Shown: positions 35,862-45,378 of the stretch, piece by piece
Layout of the letters: the number at the start of each line of letters is the position of its first letter
How positions within the stretch are numbered: the first letter of the stretch is position 1
NCBI GenBank assembly: GCA_965228955.1
Contig: OZ245848.1
Location: 930,001 to 994,000 of the forward strand
Direction: 5' to 3'
Length of the DNA stretch: 64,000 nucleotides
Origin: JANSWY01 sp965228955
Lineage (GTDB): Bacteria; Bacteroidota; Bacteroidia; Cytophagales; Cyclobacteriaceae
Notes under the pieces: generated by a model
Database searches by the model: none
What the model was told of the DNA's origin: nothing
What the model saw: only the letters and a program-made list of their open reading frames with translations
Made by a program: the position numbers and the translations under genes

Positions 35862-36073
35862 TTTTTTGAATGTTTGATGGAATATTGCTGCTAAAATGCA
35901 TTAATAATATTTTATATGAAAAAATAGAATGTATCTCAACACGCTTTCAAGTCCTGTACGGCCCCTAAGCTGTGAGGTGAGTTTGCTTTGTAAATCGGTA
36001 ATCTCATGTATCCACTTCCAACCAAATTCTTACTCTCTGAGTCTTTCAGTTAAACCAAAAATCTTTAGAACAC

Positions 36074-37297
36074 ATGACTAGAAAACTCTTTTATTTATCA
36101 TCCATTTTTGTGATTGCCTTGCTGTCATCTTGTAAGAATGATGACTCTGATGACCCAATTGAAATAATAGATGTTCCTGCAAGGGAGCTTTCAGCTGATG
36201 AAGCTGAAATTGTAGATAATGCCAATAATTTCACATTTGATTTGATGGCTGAGATAGAGGAGACCGTACCTGGGGAAAATTATTTTATTTCTTCATTTAG
36301 TGTTAGTACCGCTATTTCAATGGTTATGAATGGGGCATCTGATGCTACTCAGGATGGATTCATTGAGGCGATTGGATTGGAAGGCATGACAGCTCAGGAG
36401 ATCAATAAATCATACAAGTCTCTTGTGGATTATATCTATGGATTGGATCCATCGGTTACCCTAAATGTGGCAAATTCAAATTGGTATGCAAACCGCCTCA
36501 CACTTAATAACGATTTTGCCAATGCACTTTCGAATTACTATGATGCTGAAGTTTTTGCCCGGGATTTTTCAAATTCAGCAACACTGGATGATATCAACGG
36601 ATGGGTTGAAAATGCAACTAACGGAAAGATTGAAGAGATCCTTGAATCTATTGATCCTGACCATGTCATGTTTTTGATTAATGCTATTTATTTCAAAGCT
36701 ACCTGGACTTCTCAATTTGATGAGGATGATACAAAAAATGAGTCATTTCAACTGGCGAATAATGAATCTGTAGATGTTCCAACAATGATAGGAGAGGTGA
36801 AGCATTGGACATCTTACTATTCTGAGTTGGATGCTCGGGTAATTGAATTGCCTTATGGAAATGAGAATTATGGTTTTACTATCATCATGCCAAGAGAGGC
36901 TTCAGATATTGATGGGCTGGTATCTAGAATAGATGTAGATGAATTAAATGAACTTCTGTCAGACACCACTTCAAGTACCAATGAATTACATCTTCCAAAA
37001 TTCAAATTGGCTTTTAAGACTGATTTAAAAAACAACTTAGTGAATATGGGAATGCCAATAGCGGGATTGGATAATTTATTTGAGGAGGACTTGCCCTTGG
37101 AGATAAGTAGTGTTGTTCATCAATCATTTCTCGAAGTAAATGAAGAGGGCTCAGAAGCTGCAGCTGCCACTGTTATTGGAATTGTCCCAACTTCAGCACC
37201 TCCAGTTACTCGTATTGATCAACCGTTTGTGTTTTTAATCAGAGAGAGAAATAGTGGAACTATTTTGTTTTCTGGGAAGATGGTTGATCCGAGGTAG
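36074..37297 (+). CDS. Serpin-family serine protease inhibitor lipoprotein
   Basis: 407 residues. Lipobox Cys (LLSSCKNDDSDD) with an acidic run, so predicted surface exposed. Full serpin core: NYFISSFSVSTAISMVMNGA, the breach/shutter region, FLINAIYFKATW and the C-terminal QPFVFLIRERNSGTILFSGK. The reactive-centre loop hinge EEGSEAAAATV has the small residues needed for loop insertion, so it should be inhibitory. Aligned without gaps to human alpha-1-antitrypsin, P2-P1-P1' are Pro-Thr-Ser, so P1 is Thr. That suggests elastase-like or other small-residue proteases as targets. Monocistronic. Confidence 0.93.
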   Translation: MTRKLFYLSSIFVIALLSSCKNDDSDDPIEIIDVPARELSADEAEIVDNANNFTFDLMAEIEETVPGENYFISSFSVSTAISMVMNGASDATQDGFIEAIGLEGMTAQEINKSYKSLVDYIYGLDPSVTLNVANSNWYANRLTLNNDFANALSNYYDAEVFARDFSNSATLDDINGWVENATNGKIEEILESIDPDHVMFLINAIYFKATWTSQFDEDDTKNESFQLANNESVDVPTMIGEVKHWTSYYSELDARVIELPYGNENYGFTIIMPREASDIDGLVSRIDVDELNELLSDTTSSTNELHLPKFKLAFKTDLKNNLVNMGMPIAGLDNLFEEDLPLEISSVVHQSFLEVNEEGSEAAAATVIGIVPTSAPPVTRIDQPFVFLIRERNSGTILFSGKMVDPR

Positions 37298-37302
37298 TGA
37301 GT

Positions 37303-37330
37303 CAGTTTTCAGTTGACTGTTGACAGTTTT
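37303..37330. repeat. 7-base array (CAGTTGA-like)
   Basis: Four 7-base words: CAGTTTT, CAGTTGA, CTGTTGA, CAGTTTT, directly after the serpin stop. Confidence 0.7.
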
Positions 37331-37437
37331 TGTGTTTATGCAGATGAGCATTTTTTGTGACAGTGATTAATATCTGAAGCACCAAACCGTTTGGCACGAT
37401 TTTTATTAGTATTGCGGTTTTTAACCAAAATCTTACG

Positions 37438-38550
37438 ATGAAACTTTACAAACACATTAACCCCAAAGAATTTTTAAAATCCATGTTAAGAGCATATTTC
37501 TGTGTACTTGCCCTATTTGTATATGGGAATGCATATTCCCAGTCTGTACTACAACAATTGTCAGAAGATGATTATGTTGGTTTGGGAAGTGAGATAGTGA
37601 TTCACCCAAATGGTAAATATCTATATTCCTACACTGGCGCAGACCATCAGTTTTTAGTATTTACTGTTAATCCTGATAACGGTGAACTGACTTATAACTC
37701 AACCATTGCCTGTGAAGGGTATGTAAACTCTATTTCACCTTTAGTTGATGGACGGAACATCATTGTTGAGACTTACTCTGATGATATGATTACCACGCTT
37801 ACTAATTATTTATTGGATGAAAATGGGATCCCCCAGTTAACCAATCAAAATGCGATTGCCAAAAGTGAAACTGCAAATATGGTAGCGGTTCACCCAAATG
37901 GAAGTTTTGTTTTTACTGTTGCTGCTGAAAAACTTACCACACCGGGACCGGGAAAGGTTAGATCATATAAAAGAGATGGTAGCAATCTGGTTTTGAGCCA
38001 GGAATTAGAGTTGCCGGATGGCTTCATAAATATTATGTCTTTCGGAAGCAAGTTCAAATTATCTCCTGATGGCCAAAACCTTTATTTATATTCTGGTTTG
38101 AATGGTATTGTAATGATTTATGATATTCAGGAAGATGGAAAGCTTGCATTCAAGACTAATAGTCGACTGATCAGTGAAGATAAAGATGCGGAATTATCCG
38201 GGTTTCTATTTGACCCGTCTGGAAACTTTGTTTATATCTGTCATGCAGATGCCCTATTGGTTTATAAACGAACAAAAAACGGTGGCTTGAGATTAATTAA
38301 GAATATTGAGTATTCCTGTTATGCTGTTTCAATGAATCCTGTGGGGACAGAGTTAACCATATTAAGGGAAGACGATGATTTTTTTCAATTTATCGGAACA
38401 TTCAAACTTGATGGACTTGGAGGGCTCGAATTGGAAAGTGAAGTAGAGTTAGGAGATCAATTGTCTATATCGGATGTATATCACTCTGGCATTGACAACT
38501 CGTTGTATTTTGCTGATAGTGAAGGAGTGCTTACAATGAGGATGGAGTAA
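37438..38550 (+). CDS. Secreted lactonase-like beta-propeller protein
   Basis: 370 residues with a signal peptide ending near NAYSQS (residue about 35). The repeated blade pattern (hPNGKYLYSYT, VHPNGSFVFTV, LSPDGQNLYLYSG, FDPSGNFVYICH) is that of seven-blade propellers of the lactonase/YVTN group (6-phosphogluconolactonase-like). Whether it is enzymatic is unclear, since lactonase active-site residues cannot be assigned with confidence. A two-way terminator follows. Confidence 0.75.
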   Translation: MKLYKHINPKEFLKSMLRAYFCVLALFVYGNAYSQSVLQQLSEDDYVGLGSEIVIHPNGKYLYSYTGADHQFLVFTVNPDNGELTYNSTIACEGYVNSISPLVDGRNIIVETYSDDMITTLTNYLLDENGIPQLTNQNAIAKSETANMVAVHPNGSFVFTVAAEKLTTPGPGKVRSYKRDGSNLVLSQELELPDGFINIMSFGSKFKLSPDGQNLYLYSGLNGIVMIYDIQEDGKLAFKTNSRLISEDKDAELSGFLFDPSGNFVYICHADALLVYKRTKNGGLRLIKNIEYSCYAVSMNPVGTELTILREDDDFFQFIGTFKLDGLGGLELESEVELGDQLSISDVYHSGIDNSLYFADSEGVLTMRME

Positions 38551-38566
38551 CAAAAGATATGTTAAT

Positions 38567-38590
38567 AAAGGGGACACATTTGTCCCCTTT
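38567..38590. terminator. Two-way terminator
   Basis: Perfect 10-bp stem AAAGGGGACA-CATT-TGTCCCCTTT between convergent genes; the A/T arms supply T tracts on both strands. Confidence 0.9.
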
Positions 38591-38594
38591 GTAA

Positions 38595-39593
38595 TTACAA
38601 TGATTCTAAGTATTCCACTATCAAATTGACACCTTCATCATCCAATATTGTTGTCCCAATTAAAGGCATCTCCTGATCAAGTACATTTCTGGAAATTTTG
38701 TCTTTACCATTCTGAATACCGGACTGGCTGAATGTAGTTTCGTATCTAAAGTCAAAGTCACGCTCTGCCGGGGTATCCCAGGCGTCTGGGTTATGGCAGT
38801 GGGAGCAGTTCATCGCCAAATATGCCCGACCTCTTTCTGCTAATGGAGCGGAAGTATCCTTATAATCAACCATTTTGGGTAATTGGTCAATCAGGAAATC
38901 GTTTAAAATACCCAATGATTGCATGTGGTCAATTTGGTTGATTGCTGTTCCGTTTCTGAAGACATCTCTGTTTAGGTTTAGCAGAGTAGGACCAATTGGA
39001 GACATATGAGAACTGGACTGATGGCAAGTCATGCATTCATTTTGGGTTGGTACATGGTAGAGAATTGATCGCGTTTCACCGTTCTCAGTTATCCAGGAGA
39101 CTTCTGTATCAATTCCATCTAATGCCAATATCGCTTCTGTTTGTGCATCATTCCATAAATAGGTTGCAATATTCCATGTGCCGCTTTCTTTAATCTCGAG
39201 GCGAGTTTCTATTATTCTTTTTCCCAGGCTTGGGTCTCTTTCATCATTGTAATAAAAGAATGTCTTTGTAAGGATTGTGCCATCTGGGAATTCTAATGAA
39301 CCATTATTCAGTCGGGTAATGCTAGTGCCTGCTGGAACCTTTACTAATCTCTGTTTATGAGCATAGTCAGTGAATAGAACAGAACTTAATTCCAGCAATT
39401 TATAATCTTCCGAGGGAATTAAATCAGCTGGAGAACCTTCAAAAATGACGTAAGCTGATAGCGAGGCTTCAAACGTAGTGGTTTCAAGAAAATTGAAATC
39501 CGGAATTTCCACATCAGAATCAAAATCTTCGTTATCACAGGAAATTACAAGAATAAATATGAGGAATGCTGTTGGTAGTGTGATTAATTTCAA
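38595..39593 (-). CDS. Diheme c-type cytochrome lipoprotein, SO2930-like
   Basis: 332 residues. Lipobox Cys (LVISCDNEDFDSD) with acidic residues, probably surface exposed. Two haem-binding motifs: CMTCH (about residue 190) and CSHCH (about residue 260), each preceded by family-conserved text (PTQNECMTCHQSS, YLAMNCSHCHNPD). The overall match is to the SO2930-type diheme cytochrome family. Such proteins transfer electrons at the cell envelope; the partner is unknown. The usual beta-helix neighbour of this family is not in the window. Confidence 0.85.
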   Translation of the reverse strand: MKLITLPTAFLIFILVISCDNEDFDSDVEIPDFNFLETTTFEASLSAYVIFEGSPADLIPSEDYKLLELSSVLFTDYAHKQRLVKVPAGTSITRLNNGSLEFPDGTILTKTFFYYNDERDPSLGKRIIETRLEIKESGTWNIATYLWNDAQTEAILALDGIDTEVSWITENGETRSILYHVPTQNECMTCHQSSSHMSPIGPTLLNLNRDVFRNGTAINQIDHMQSLGILNDFLIDQLPKMVDYKDTSAPLAERGRAYLAMNCSHCHNPDAWDTPAERDFDFRYETTFSQSGIQNGKDKISRNVLDQEMPLIGTTILDDEGVNLIVEYLESL

Positions 39594-39644
39594 TGTGAGG
39601 TAGTTTGAGGAAGTAACGTGAGAATTTGGGAGTTATTTTGAAAA

Positions 39645-40496
39645 TTACTCTACCAATATTGTACCGTTAGTTCTGATGTATAGCATTGCCTCTCTATCTG
39701 AATTATTATTTACCTTATGAAAAGCCTTGGATGTTGCACCAAAATAGCTTCCCTCGTTTAAGGTTTTGATCTCATTTGTTTGAGGCATTTCATAGTTCAA
39801 ATCTCCACTGATTAGCACAGCATGTAGGACTGTCCCTTTAGATATTATAGTGCCTTCATATCCAACAGGAACCTTGAGGAACAATCCTCTATCTGCTCCA
39901 GACTCCCATAGGAAACTAATTTCAACATTATTATTTGAATGTATCCAGTTTGATTGAGTATTGTTCAACCAAATAACGTTTGAAGCATCCACATTGACTG
40001 GCCTTTCTCCACTATCAAAAGCCTCATTTATAGGCTTCACTAGATATGGCCCATTGTCGATTTCAACTAATGCGATATTTTCTTCTCCTTGTGCTGATGT
40101 GATGTGTGATTCCCCTTTGGGTTGCGTCCAAAAGCTCCCTGGCTTCATCCACATGGGTTCTGCATGTGGATCGTCGTTATGTATGGTTCCCTTTATTACT
40201 ACTGCTCTGTAGGTTACGTTATGAATGTGCGGAGGTGATGAAAAGCCATCTACAAATTTTGCCAGAAAACCAGTTGCTTCAGTTCCATTACGATCACCCC
40301 AAATGGTGCCAGCTTGAGGGCTTTGGTCTCCCCTTGCAGGATTCAATTTTTCCCAGGCAATTTCGGAACTGAGAATTACTTTATTTGTGGGGGTTTTAAT
40401 GTTCTCTGAAATTGATTGCTCTTTCTTCTGCTCTGTTGTTGAGCAATTGCTTAGTACTAAGACTAATAGAAGAATGCTTAGGAATCGTTTCATCAT
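39645..40496 (-). CDS. DUF4437-type double-cupin lipoprotein
   Basis: 283 residues from ATG 40496 (MMKRFLSILLLVLVLSNCS); an upstream ATG at 40544 would add 16 residues before the signal peptide and is unlikely. The lipobox Cys is followed by STTEQKK (no acidic run, so probably periplasmic). Two cupin-like halves: the first with HIHNVTYRAVVIKGTIHND and GSFWTQPKGESHITS, the second around VLHAVLISGDLNYE and GSYFGATSKAFHKV. ChrR-like cupins bind a metal; activity unknown. Follows the Nudix gene by 48 bases. Confidence 0.75.
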   Translation of the reverse strand: MMKRFLSILLLVLVLSNCSTTEQKKEQSISENIKTPTNKVILSSEIAWEKLNPARGDQSPQAGTIWGDRNGTEATGFLAKFVDGFSSPPHIHNVTYRAVVIKGTIHNDDPHAEPMWMKPGSFWTQPKGESHITSAQGEENIALVEIDNGPYLVKPINEAFDSGERPVNVDASNVIWLNNTQSNWIHSNNNVEISFLWESGADRGLFLKVPVGYEGTIISKGTVLHAVLISGDLNYEMPQTNEIKTLNEGSYFGATSKAFHKVNNNSDREAMLYIRTNGTILVE

Positions 40497-40544
40497 GCAG
40501 CGTGACGTTACTTTTATTTTATGTGACCTAATTACGTAATTCAA

Positions 40545-40943
40545 TTAGTCAAGTTCCCCTTTCTCTTTTAGAAACTTAAAAATCTTTTTGTCCACCTCAG
40601 AGGTGATTTCTGCATCACTATAATTCAGCCATCTTATTTCTTCTATTTCACTATTTGGCTGGAGAGTTCCATCGTATTTTGCTTTATAGCAAGTCATTTT
40701 TACCAACACACCCTCTTTAGCCAGGTCAGCCTGAGCTTTGAATGTCCCTACATATTCAATGGAGGACTTATCGATTTCTACATCCAATTCTTCCTTAACT
40801 TCCCGAACTAATGTCTCCTCGTCAGTTTCTCCTGGATCTCTTTTCCCACCAGGTATATAGTACTTCTCTTTTTCTTTGGATCTAGTGCTTAAGATTTGAC
40901 CATCCCTGATTTCTATAAATGCTATTTTGTCTATTTCAGTCAT
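40545..40943 (-). CDS. NUDIX hydrolase
   Basis: 132 residues, cytoplasmic. Complete Nudix box GX5EX7REVXEELX: GGKRDPGETDEETLVREVKEEL. It hydrolyses nucleoside diphosphates linked to another group; the substrate (housekeeping of oxidised nucleotides or a sugar nucleotide) is not predictable. It lies between lipoprotein genes with 10-base and 48-base gaps, likely one transcript. Confidence 0.92.
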   Translation of the reverse strand: MTEIDKIAFIEIRDGQILSTRSKEKEKYYIPGGKRDPGETDEETLVREVKEELDVEIDKSSIEYVGTFKAQADLAKEGVLVKMTCYKAKYDGTLQPNSEIEEIRWLNYSDAEITSEVDKKIFKFLKEKGELD

Positions 40944-40953
40944 AGTATGATTT

Positions 40954-41835
40954 TTACCATCTACTTACCACCATCACTTCAGTAGAAGCATTCTTATCGC
41001 CATTTGGATCAATGGCAACATTTTTGTCTACTTCAACCAGAATTGGAGTTCCGGCTTGTTTTAGGCACAGATCGATGTTGTTTTCATTGTCTCCCAGGTC
41101 GGCCAACATGAAAGGAGTTACTTTGCTGGTATCGGAACCATTTACCATGGTCACTATGAATTTCTCCACTTCATTCTCGCCCAGCTCTTCTCCATTTATA
41201 GCTCTTACACCTCCGGACCAAACAGCTTTCACAACTATTCTAGTTTCCTCCTTCGGACAATCACAACCCGACCCTGATGCTATGTAAGGGTAATTATCAT
41301 CAATCGTAAAATATTCCGCATAACTTAGAACTGGCCCTTTTTCTAATGGGATCACATCTATGCTTTGTCCCTTGAAGTTCTGGCCGGTTCTTGCCATTAG
41401 GTCACCCACTATTTTGACAGAAACAGGTTGATTATCTGGATAATTACCGTATTCTCCAATGAGCAAAACGGTTCTAAGTTCAAACTCTTCGTTTGCCGGT
41501 AGAAAGCTTGCTGCTTCTACTAGGAAAGTACTACCATCCTGAGTTGTAACTTCAAAATCAGCACCTTCAAGTGTATTAGGATCTAGCTCATGAGAAAAAA
41601 CTACAGGCATTCCGTCTTGTCCGGGAGCATTTTTATAGATCGCCCTAGCTCTTTGAGTCAAGCCATTGTCTAATCCGAAAAATGCAGTTAATAATTTGGG
41701 TTCTCTGGTTTTGTCAATTTCCGGGACTGATTCTGACAGGTATAGTTTACGAGGATTTCTATTATTACAGCCGAAGAATGTCAAAGAGAATAGGATAATA
41801 AGGTATGATAGTTTAGTCAAGTCTCGACTTTTCAT
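40954..41835 (-). CDS. Uncharacterised lipoprotein
   Basis: 293 residues. Signal with lipobox Cys (LTFFGCNNRNPRK), no acidic run, so probably inner leaflet of the outer membrane. The mature part is beta-rich, with YKNAPGQDGMPVVFSHELD and a Cys-Asp-Cys (GSGCDCPKEET) that might bind a metal. Not recognised as a named family. First gene of the lipoprotein-Nudix-cupin run. Confidence 0.75.
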   Translation of the reverse strand: MKSRDLTKLSYLIILFSLTFFGCNNRNPRKLYLSESVPEIDKTREPKLLTAFFGLDNGLTQRARAIYKNAPGQDGMPVVFSHELDPNTLEGADFEVTTQDGSTFLVEAASFLPANEEFELRTVLLIGEYGNYPDNQPVSVKIVGDLMARTGQNFKGQSIDVIPLEKGPVLSYAEYFTIDDNYPYIASGSGCDCPKEETRIVVKAVWSGGVRAINGEELGENEVEKFIVTMVNGSDTSKVTPFMLADLGDNENNIDLCLKQAGTPILVEVDKNVAIDPNGDKNASTEVMVVSRW

Positions 41836-41884
41836 GTTGATTCGATTGTGTGAGGTATTAAATTAACGGAAATAATAAAGTGTT

Positions 41885-42646
41885 TTAATTTTTCCTCTTA
41901 GCAGTTTCAAATATTTTACCGTTTTCGTAAATGTTTAATGTGGTCACTTTAGCCCCTTTTTTCAGAAATTCGTATACTACATTCTCATAATTGAGATAGA
42001 ACTTGTTGTCGGATTCCGGGAATAATTCTTTCGTCCAACCTGGTTGGCCATCATTGATATCTGTAACTCTGAGAAGTTTTCCTTCTGTGACTATATTGAC
42101 TACTCTATCTGGTAATATGTAATCTCCAACATACTGATTCAAGATTTCAGGAGCCACTTCTACCTCTGCTAATGGTTGATGATCGTAGCTAATGACTCTG
42201 GTTAGTTTCCATTCATTATCTATTAATTTCCATAGTGCTGTCATCTTTCCCGAGCCAACAACTTTCTCAGTACCGTCGTTAATCTGCAGATAAAAAATAT
42301 GATCACAGAACTCAAGGGCACCATAATTGTCCATAGGATACACTTTCAGCGAACTTTTGATTAATTCTCTCCTGAGTGGTTGCCTGGAGCGCTGTACTTC
42401 ACCGCAGAAGATGGCCATATCTTCCATTTCGTCATCTTTGGAAGCTGTGTATCCTGCTTTGTCATGAAAGAACTCAAAGTCTTCAGAAAGAAATGATGCA
42501 TACTTTTCAAGATCACAGTCTTTTTGAGCAGTGGAAAACATTAGACTATCCACTTGAGCAATTTGATCATAGAGATCTCCTGATTGTTGAGAAAAGCAAA
42601 TAGTGACAGTTAAGAGAAGAGTCGACAGGGCAAATAAGATTTTCAT
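41885..42646 (-). CDS. Secreted NTF2-like (DUF4440) protein
   Basis: 253 residues. Signal peptide (about 1-19), an NTF2/SnoaL-like alpha+beta cone (about 22-150; CDLEKYASFLSEDFEFFHDKAGY, then LTRVISYDHQP), and a C-terminal beta domain (about 160-250; ILNQYVGDYILPDRVVNIV) like the DUF3471-type lipocalin-like module that follows beta-lactamase-fold enzymes. Function unknown; not enzymatic by any visible motif. Confidence 0.75.
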   Translation of the reverse strand: MKILFALSTLLLTVTICFSQQSGDLYDQIAQVDSLMFSTAQKDCDLEKYASFLSEDFEFFHDKAGYTASKDDEMEDMAIFCGEVQRSRQPLRRELIKSSLKVYPMDNYGALEFCDHIFYLQINDGTEKVVGSGKMTALWKLIDNEWKLTRVISYDHQPLAEVEVAPEILNQYVGDYILPDRVVNIVTEGKLLRVTDINDGQPGWTKELFPESDNKFYLNYENVVYEFLKKGAKVTTLNIYENGKIFETAKRKN

Positions 42647-42755
42647 AGAATTGGTTTTTAAACAATGACCAATATAGCTAATAAAGGTTTCCTTTTTTGA
42701 AGGAAGAGGAGAAGATAAGCCTCATGAAAAAGTACTACATTAGTACATATTTGAA

Positions 42756-43340
42756 TTGATCACTTTGGAAAATATCATTAGTTTCTTCAATGGCATAATG
42801 CCGCTCTCCAATGAAACCCTATTTCAGATAGGTCAGGTATTTGTGCCAGGTGAATTGAAGAAAGGCGAATATTTTATCAAAAAAGGTCAGTATGCCAAGG
42901 AAATTGCTTTTTTAGAAACCGGGATTGTCCGGGCTTATTATATTAATTCTGAAGGGAAGGAGTACAATAAGACATTTTTTTCGGCACCCTCCATCATTGG
43001 TTCCTATGCCTCACTTATCAGTAAGCAGAAAAATGCAGTTGCGCAGCAGGCACTTACAGATTGTAAAATATGGAAAGCTTCTTTTACAACCATCGAAGAA
43101 TTATCTGAGGGCAACTATGAGATCGAAAGATTGAGGAGGACCATCGCTGAAAGTTTCTTTCTGAGTAATGAGAAAAAGGAAATTGAAATGGCATTACTGG
43201 ATGCGGATAAGAGATATCTCATACTTCGGGAAGAATATCCTGGGATTGAACTTCAAATTCCTCAGTATCATATTGCTGCTTATCTCGGTATCAGCGCAAC
43301 CCAATTAAGCAGAATTCGAAACAAGCTTTCTAAAGAGTAG
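42756..43340 (+). CDS. Crp/Fnr-family transcription regulator, TTG start
   Basis: 194 residues. Cyclic-nucleotide-binding-like beta roll (about 20-115; KKGEYFIKKGQYAKEIAFLETGIVRAYY) and a short C-terminal helix-turn-helix (about 165-194; YHIAAYLGISATQLSRIRN). The only start that keeps the N-terminal helix is TTG at 42756; an in-frame stop lies at 42741 and there is no ATG between them. The family controls small stress or metabolic regulons in Bacteroidota. Two genes downstream on the same strand may be its targets. Confidence 0.88.
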   Translation: MITLENIISFFNGIMPLSNETLFQIGQVFVPGELKKGEYFIKKGQYAKEIAFLETGIVRAYYINSEGKEYNKTFFSAPSIIGSYASLISKQKNAVAQQALTDCKIWKASFTTIEELSEGNYEIERLRRTIAESFFLSNEKKEIEMALLDADKRYLILREEYPGIELQIPQYHIAAYLGISATQLSRIRNKLSKE

Positions 43341-43418
43341 GATTCCTTTACATATGTAAATGCAATTCGTTTTTGGTTGGCTCTTCTTTGCAAAGAGTTA
43401 AATCGAAAATCAATTACA

Positions 43419-43829
43419 ATGGAAAACAAAGAAGTTAATTTTTTCAAGGTCCTGTTTATCATTTCAGCTCTATGGAACCTTGTGGGAGCAGTTTTTGGCT
43501 ACTTTAATACGGCATATACGTTTGAAGGATTTTTCGATCGGGAATTAACAGATCCACTTTATTACGCTATTTATCAAGGTGCATGGGGTACTACACTTGT
43601 CTATTTCTTTGGCTATTCTATAGTTGCTTATAATCCATTAAAACATACAGGAATTGTAATTGTTGGTGGTATAGGTAAAGTCGGTTTTGCAGTTTCTTTA
43701 CTAAAGTTTTATCTATCTGGTATTGCCGGGAATATTGTTTTTGTGGTGATAATCGGGGATTTCATTTTTGCTGTACTGTTTATGTACTACTTCTTCAGGT
43801 TAGTTAAGGCGAAACAACCAATATTTTAA
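43419..43829 (+). CDS. Four-helix membrane protein of unknown function
   Basis: 136 residues from ATG 43419 (MENKEVNFFKV); an in-frame TTG at 43377 adds no hydrophobic start. Four predicted spans fill nearly all of the chain. No recognised motif. Ends 7 bases before the START-domain gene, so the two are probably one operon behind the Crp-type regulator. Confidence 0.7.
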   Translation: MENKEVNFFKVLFIISALWNLVGAVFGYFNTAYTFEGFFDRELTDPLYYAIYQGAWGTTLVYFFGYSIVAYNPLKHTGIVIVGGIGKVGFAVSLLKFYLSGIAGNIVFVVIIGDFIFAVLFMYYFFRLVKAKQPIF

Positions 43830-43836
43830 ACTGGCA

Positions 43837-44451
43837 ATGGAATCACAAGTCTTTTCAAAATCAGTGTTTGTCTTGCTATTGTTATTTCAAACACTTGGTG
43901 TTTTAGCACAAAGCGAATGGGAACTAGACATGGAAAAGGAGGGGATTAGGGTTTATACCAGGTATGAATTAGGTTCAGAGTTTAAGTCTTTTAAGGCAAT
44001 TACTTTATTGGATTCATCCCTAGACGAAATAATTAAGGTGCTAAAAGACGCTGATAATTATTCGAAATGGTATGGGTTTACAAAGAACTCCAGATTGATG
44101 AAGCAGGATAGTAATGTTCAGTATAATTATTTAGAAACCACTTTTCCCTGGCCGTATAAGAATCGAGATCTGGTTTATAAGATGGTAGTTACTAAATCAA
44201 AGTCAGATTCTGTCTTAATTCAATTGGAAGGTATTCCTGATTATATAGGCAAAAAGAGCGGTATTGTAAGAATGCAAAAAGCAGGAGGATACATTTCCTT
44301 AAAAGCAATTGGGAATCAAATAGAAATTACCTACTTCTTACACTCTGAGCCAGGTGATAACATACCTGTTTGGTTAGCTAATCATTCAATTGCGGAGATG
44401 CCTTATAGAACGCTTACTGGGTTGAGAGTGATTCTCGGAGAGAGGAATTGA
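43837..44451 (+). CDS. Secreted START/SRPBCC-domain protein
   Basis: 204 residues. Signal peptide ending near VLAQS (about 25), then a StAR-related lipid-transfer (START) fold: GIRVYTRYELGSEFKSFKAI, TTFPWPYKNRDLVYKMVV and the amphipathic C-terminal helix NHSIAEMPYRTLTGLR. It would bind a lipid or hydrophobic ligand in the periplasm. Ligand unknown. Confidence 0.85.
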   Translation: MESQVFSKSVFVLLLLFQTLGVLAQSEWELDMEKEGIRVYTRYELGSEFKSFKAITLLDSSLDEIIKVLKDADNYSKWYGFTKNSRLMKQDSNVQYNYLETTFPWPYKNRDLVYKMVVTKSKSDSVLIQLEGIPDYIGKKSGIVRMQKAGGYISLKAIGNQIEITYFLHSEPGDNIPVWLANHSIAEMPYRTLTGLRVILGERN

Positions 44452-44532
44452 ACTTGAAATTACCCATGACTAACTTCTGACAAATTGTATCAGGCTTGCT
44501 GAAAAATTGTTGTCAAAAACTTCATGTTTTCT

Positions 44533-45378
44533 TTAATGATCATAAAGTTGTTTACTTCTTGTAGCTCGAAGTTGCTCATGACTTAAGATAGCCTGAAATA
44601 AATTATCACTTGCAAGTTCATCACATAACTTAAAATGGAAATCAGATTTCTCCCAATCAAATTGTGCTTCATATCTAAGCGCTAAAATCAAATGATCGAT
44701 AGCGGTAATTGCAGGTATTGAATTAGGGGCTATAATTTTCAAGCCTATGGACTTTTTGTACCTTTCACCGATTTTTTCAATTGACACTACCAGGAATTCT
44801 TCATCAAAAGAACCAAACGGTATTGAAACATGATTTTCCTGGACCGTAGTTTGATAGAATTTTTCGCTAAAGACATTCTCCAGTGTAACGATCCAATCGG
44901 CATTCAGCGTATCATTTTCCCAAAATAGTCTAATTGAATCTGACTTTAGGACTCTAAAACTACTCAGGTAAAAAGGGTGCCCTATAAGATTTACAGAGCT
45001 GAAATTTTCCACAAACGCCGTTGGAGCAATCTCAAATTCAACCTCTTTGAGCTTGGATTTCAATAAATGGCTAAACCCTGACTCATTCCAATCTTCAAAG
45101 TCGATAATTTGATGAGGTATTTCCTGTTTTATTGGTCCTTCCAATTCAAGTGTCTGACCATTCGGATCTACTAACACAACTAATCCTGTATCTATCTCAA
45201 TAACTGACCCAGGCTCCAAATAAAGTCCAATGTCAATAGGGTTGTGATTTACAAATGCAGTAGGATTATCAATTAATACCTGATAGGAATACCGGCTTGT
45301 GCGGATTATTTGTGCTAGTAAATCACTTGATGCAAGACAAATTAGTAATATGAATAATTTCAACTTCATCTTTCTCAT
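44533..45378 (-). CDS. Secreted FecR-like protein (paralogue 2)
   Basis: 281 residues. Signal peptide (about 1-22). Residues about 40-85 resemble the FecR-type beta segment (LEPGSVIEIDTGLVVLVDPNGQTLEL). The middle is beta-rich and the last 60 residues are helical (IDHLILALRYEAQFDWEKSDFHF). It starts at the base after the stop of the preceding gene, which has the same layout, so the two arose by tandem duplication. Unlike true FecR it has no anti-sigma N-terminus. Role unknown. Confidence 0.7.
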   Translation of the reverse strand: MRKMKLKLFILLICLASSDLLAQIIRTSRYSYQVLIDNPTAFVNHNPIDIGLYLEPGSVIEIDTGLVVLVDPNGQTLELEGPIKQEIPHQIIDFEDWNESGFSHLLKSKLKEVEFEIAPTAFVENFSSVNLIGHPFYLSSFRVLKSDSIRLFWENDTLNADWIVTLENVFSEKFYQTTVQENHVSIPFGSFDEEFLVVSIEKIGERYKKSIGLKIIAPNSIPAITAIDHLILALRYEAQFDWEKSDFHFKLCDELASDNLFQAILSHEQLRATRSKQLYDH

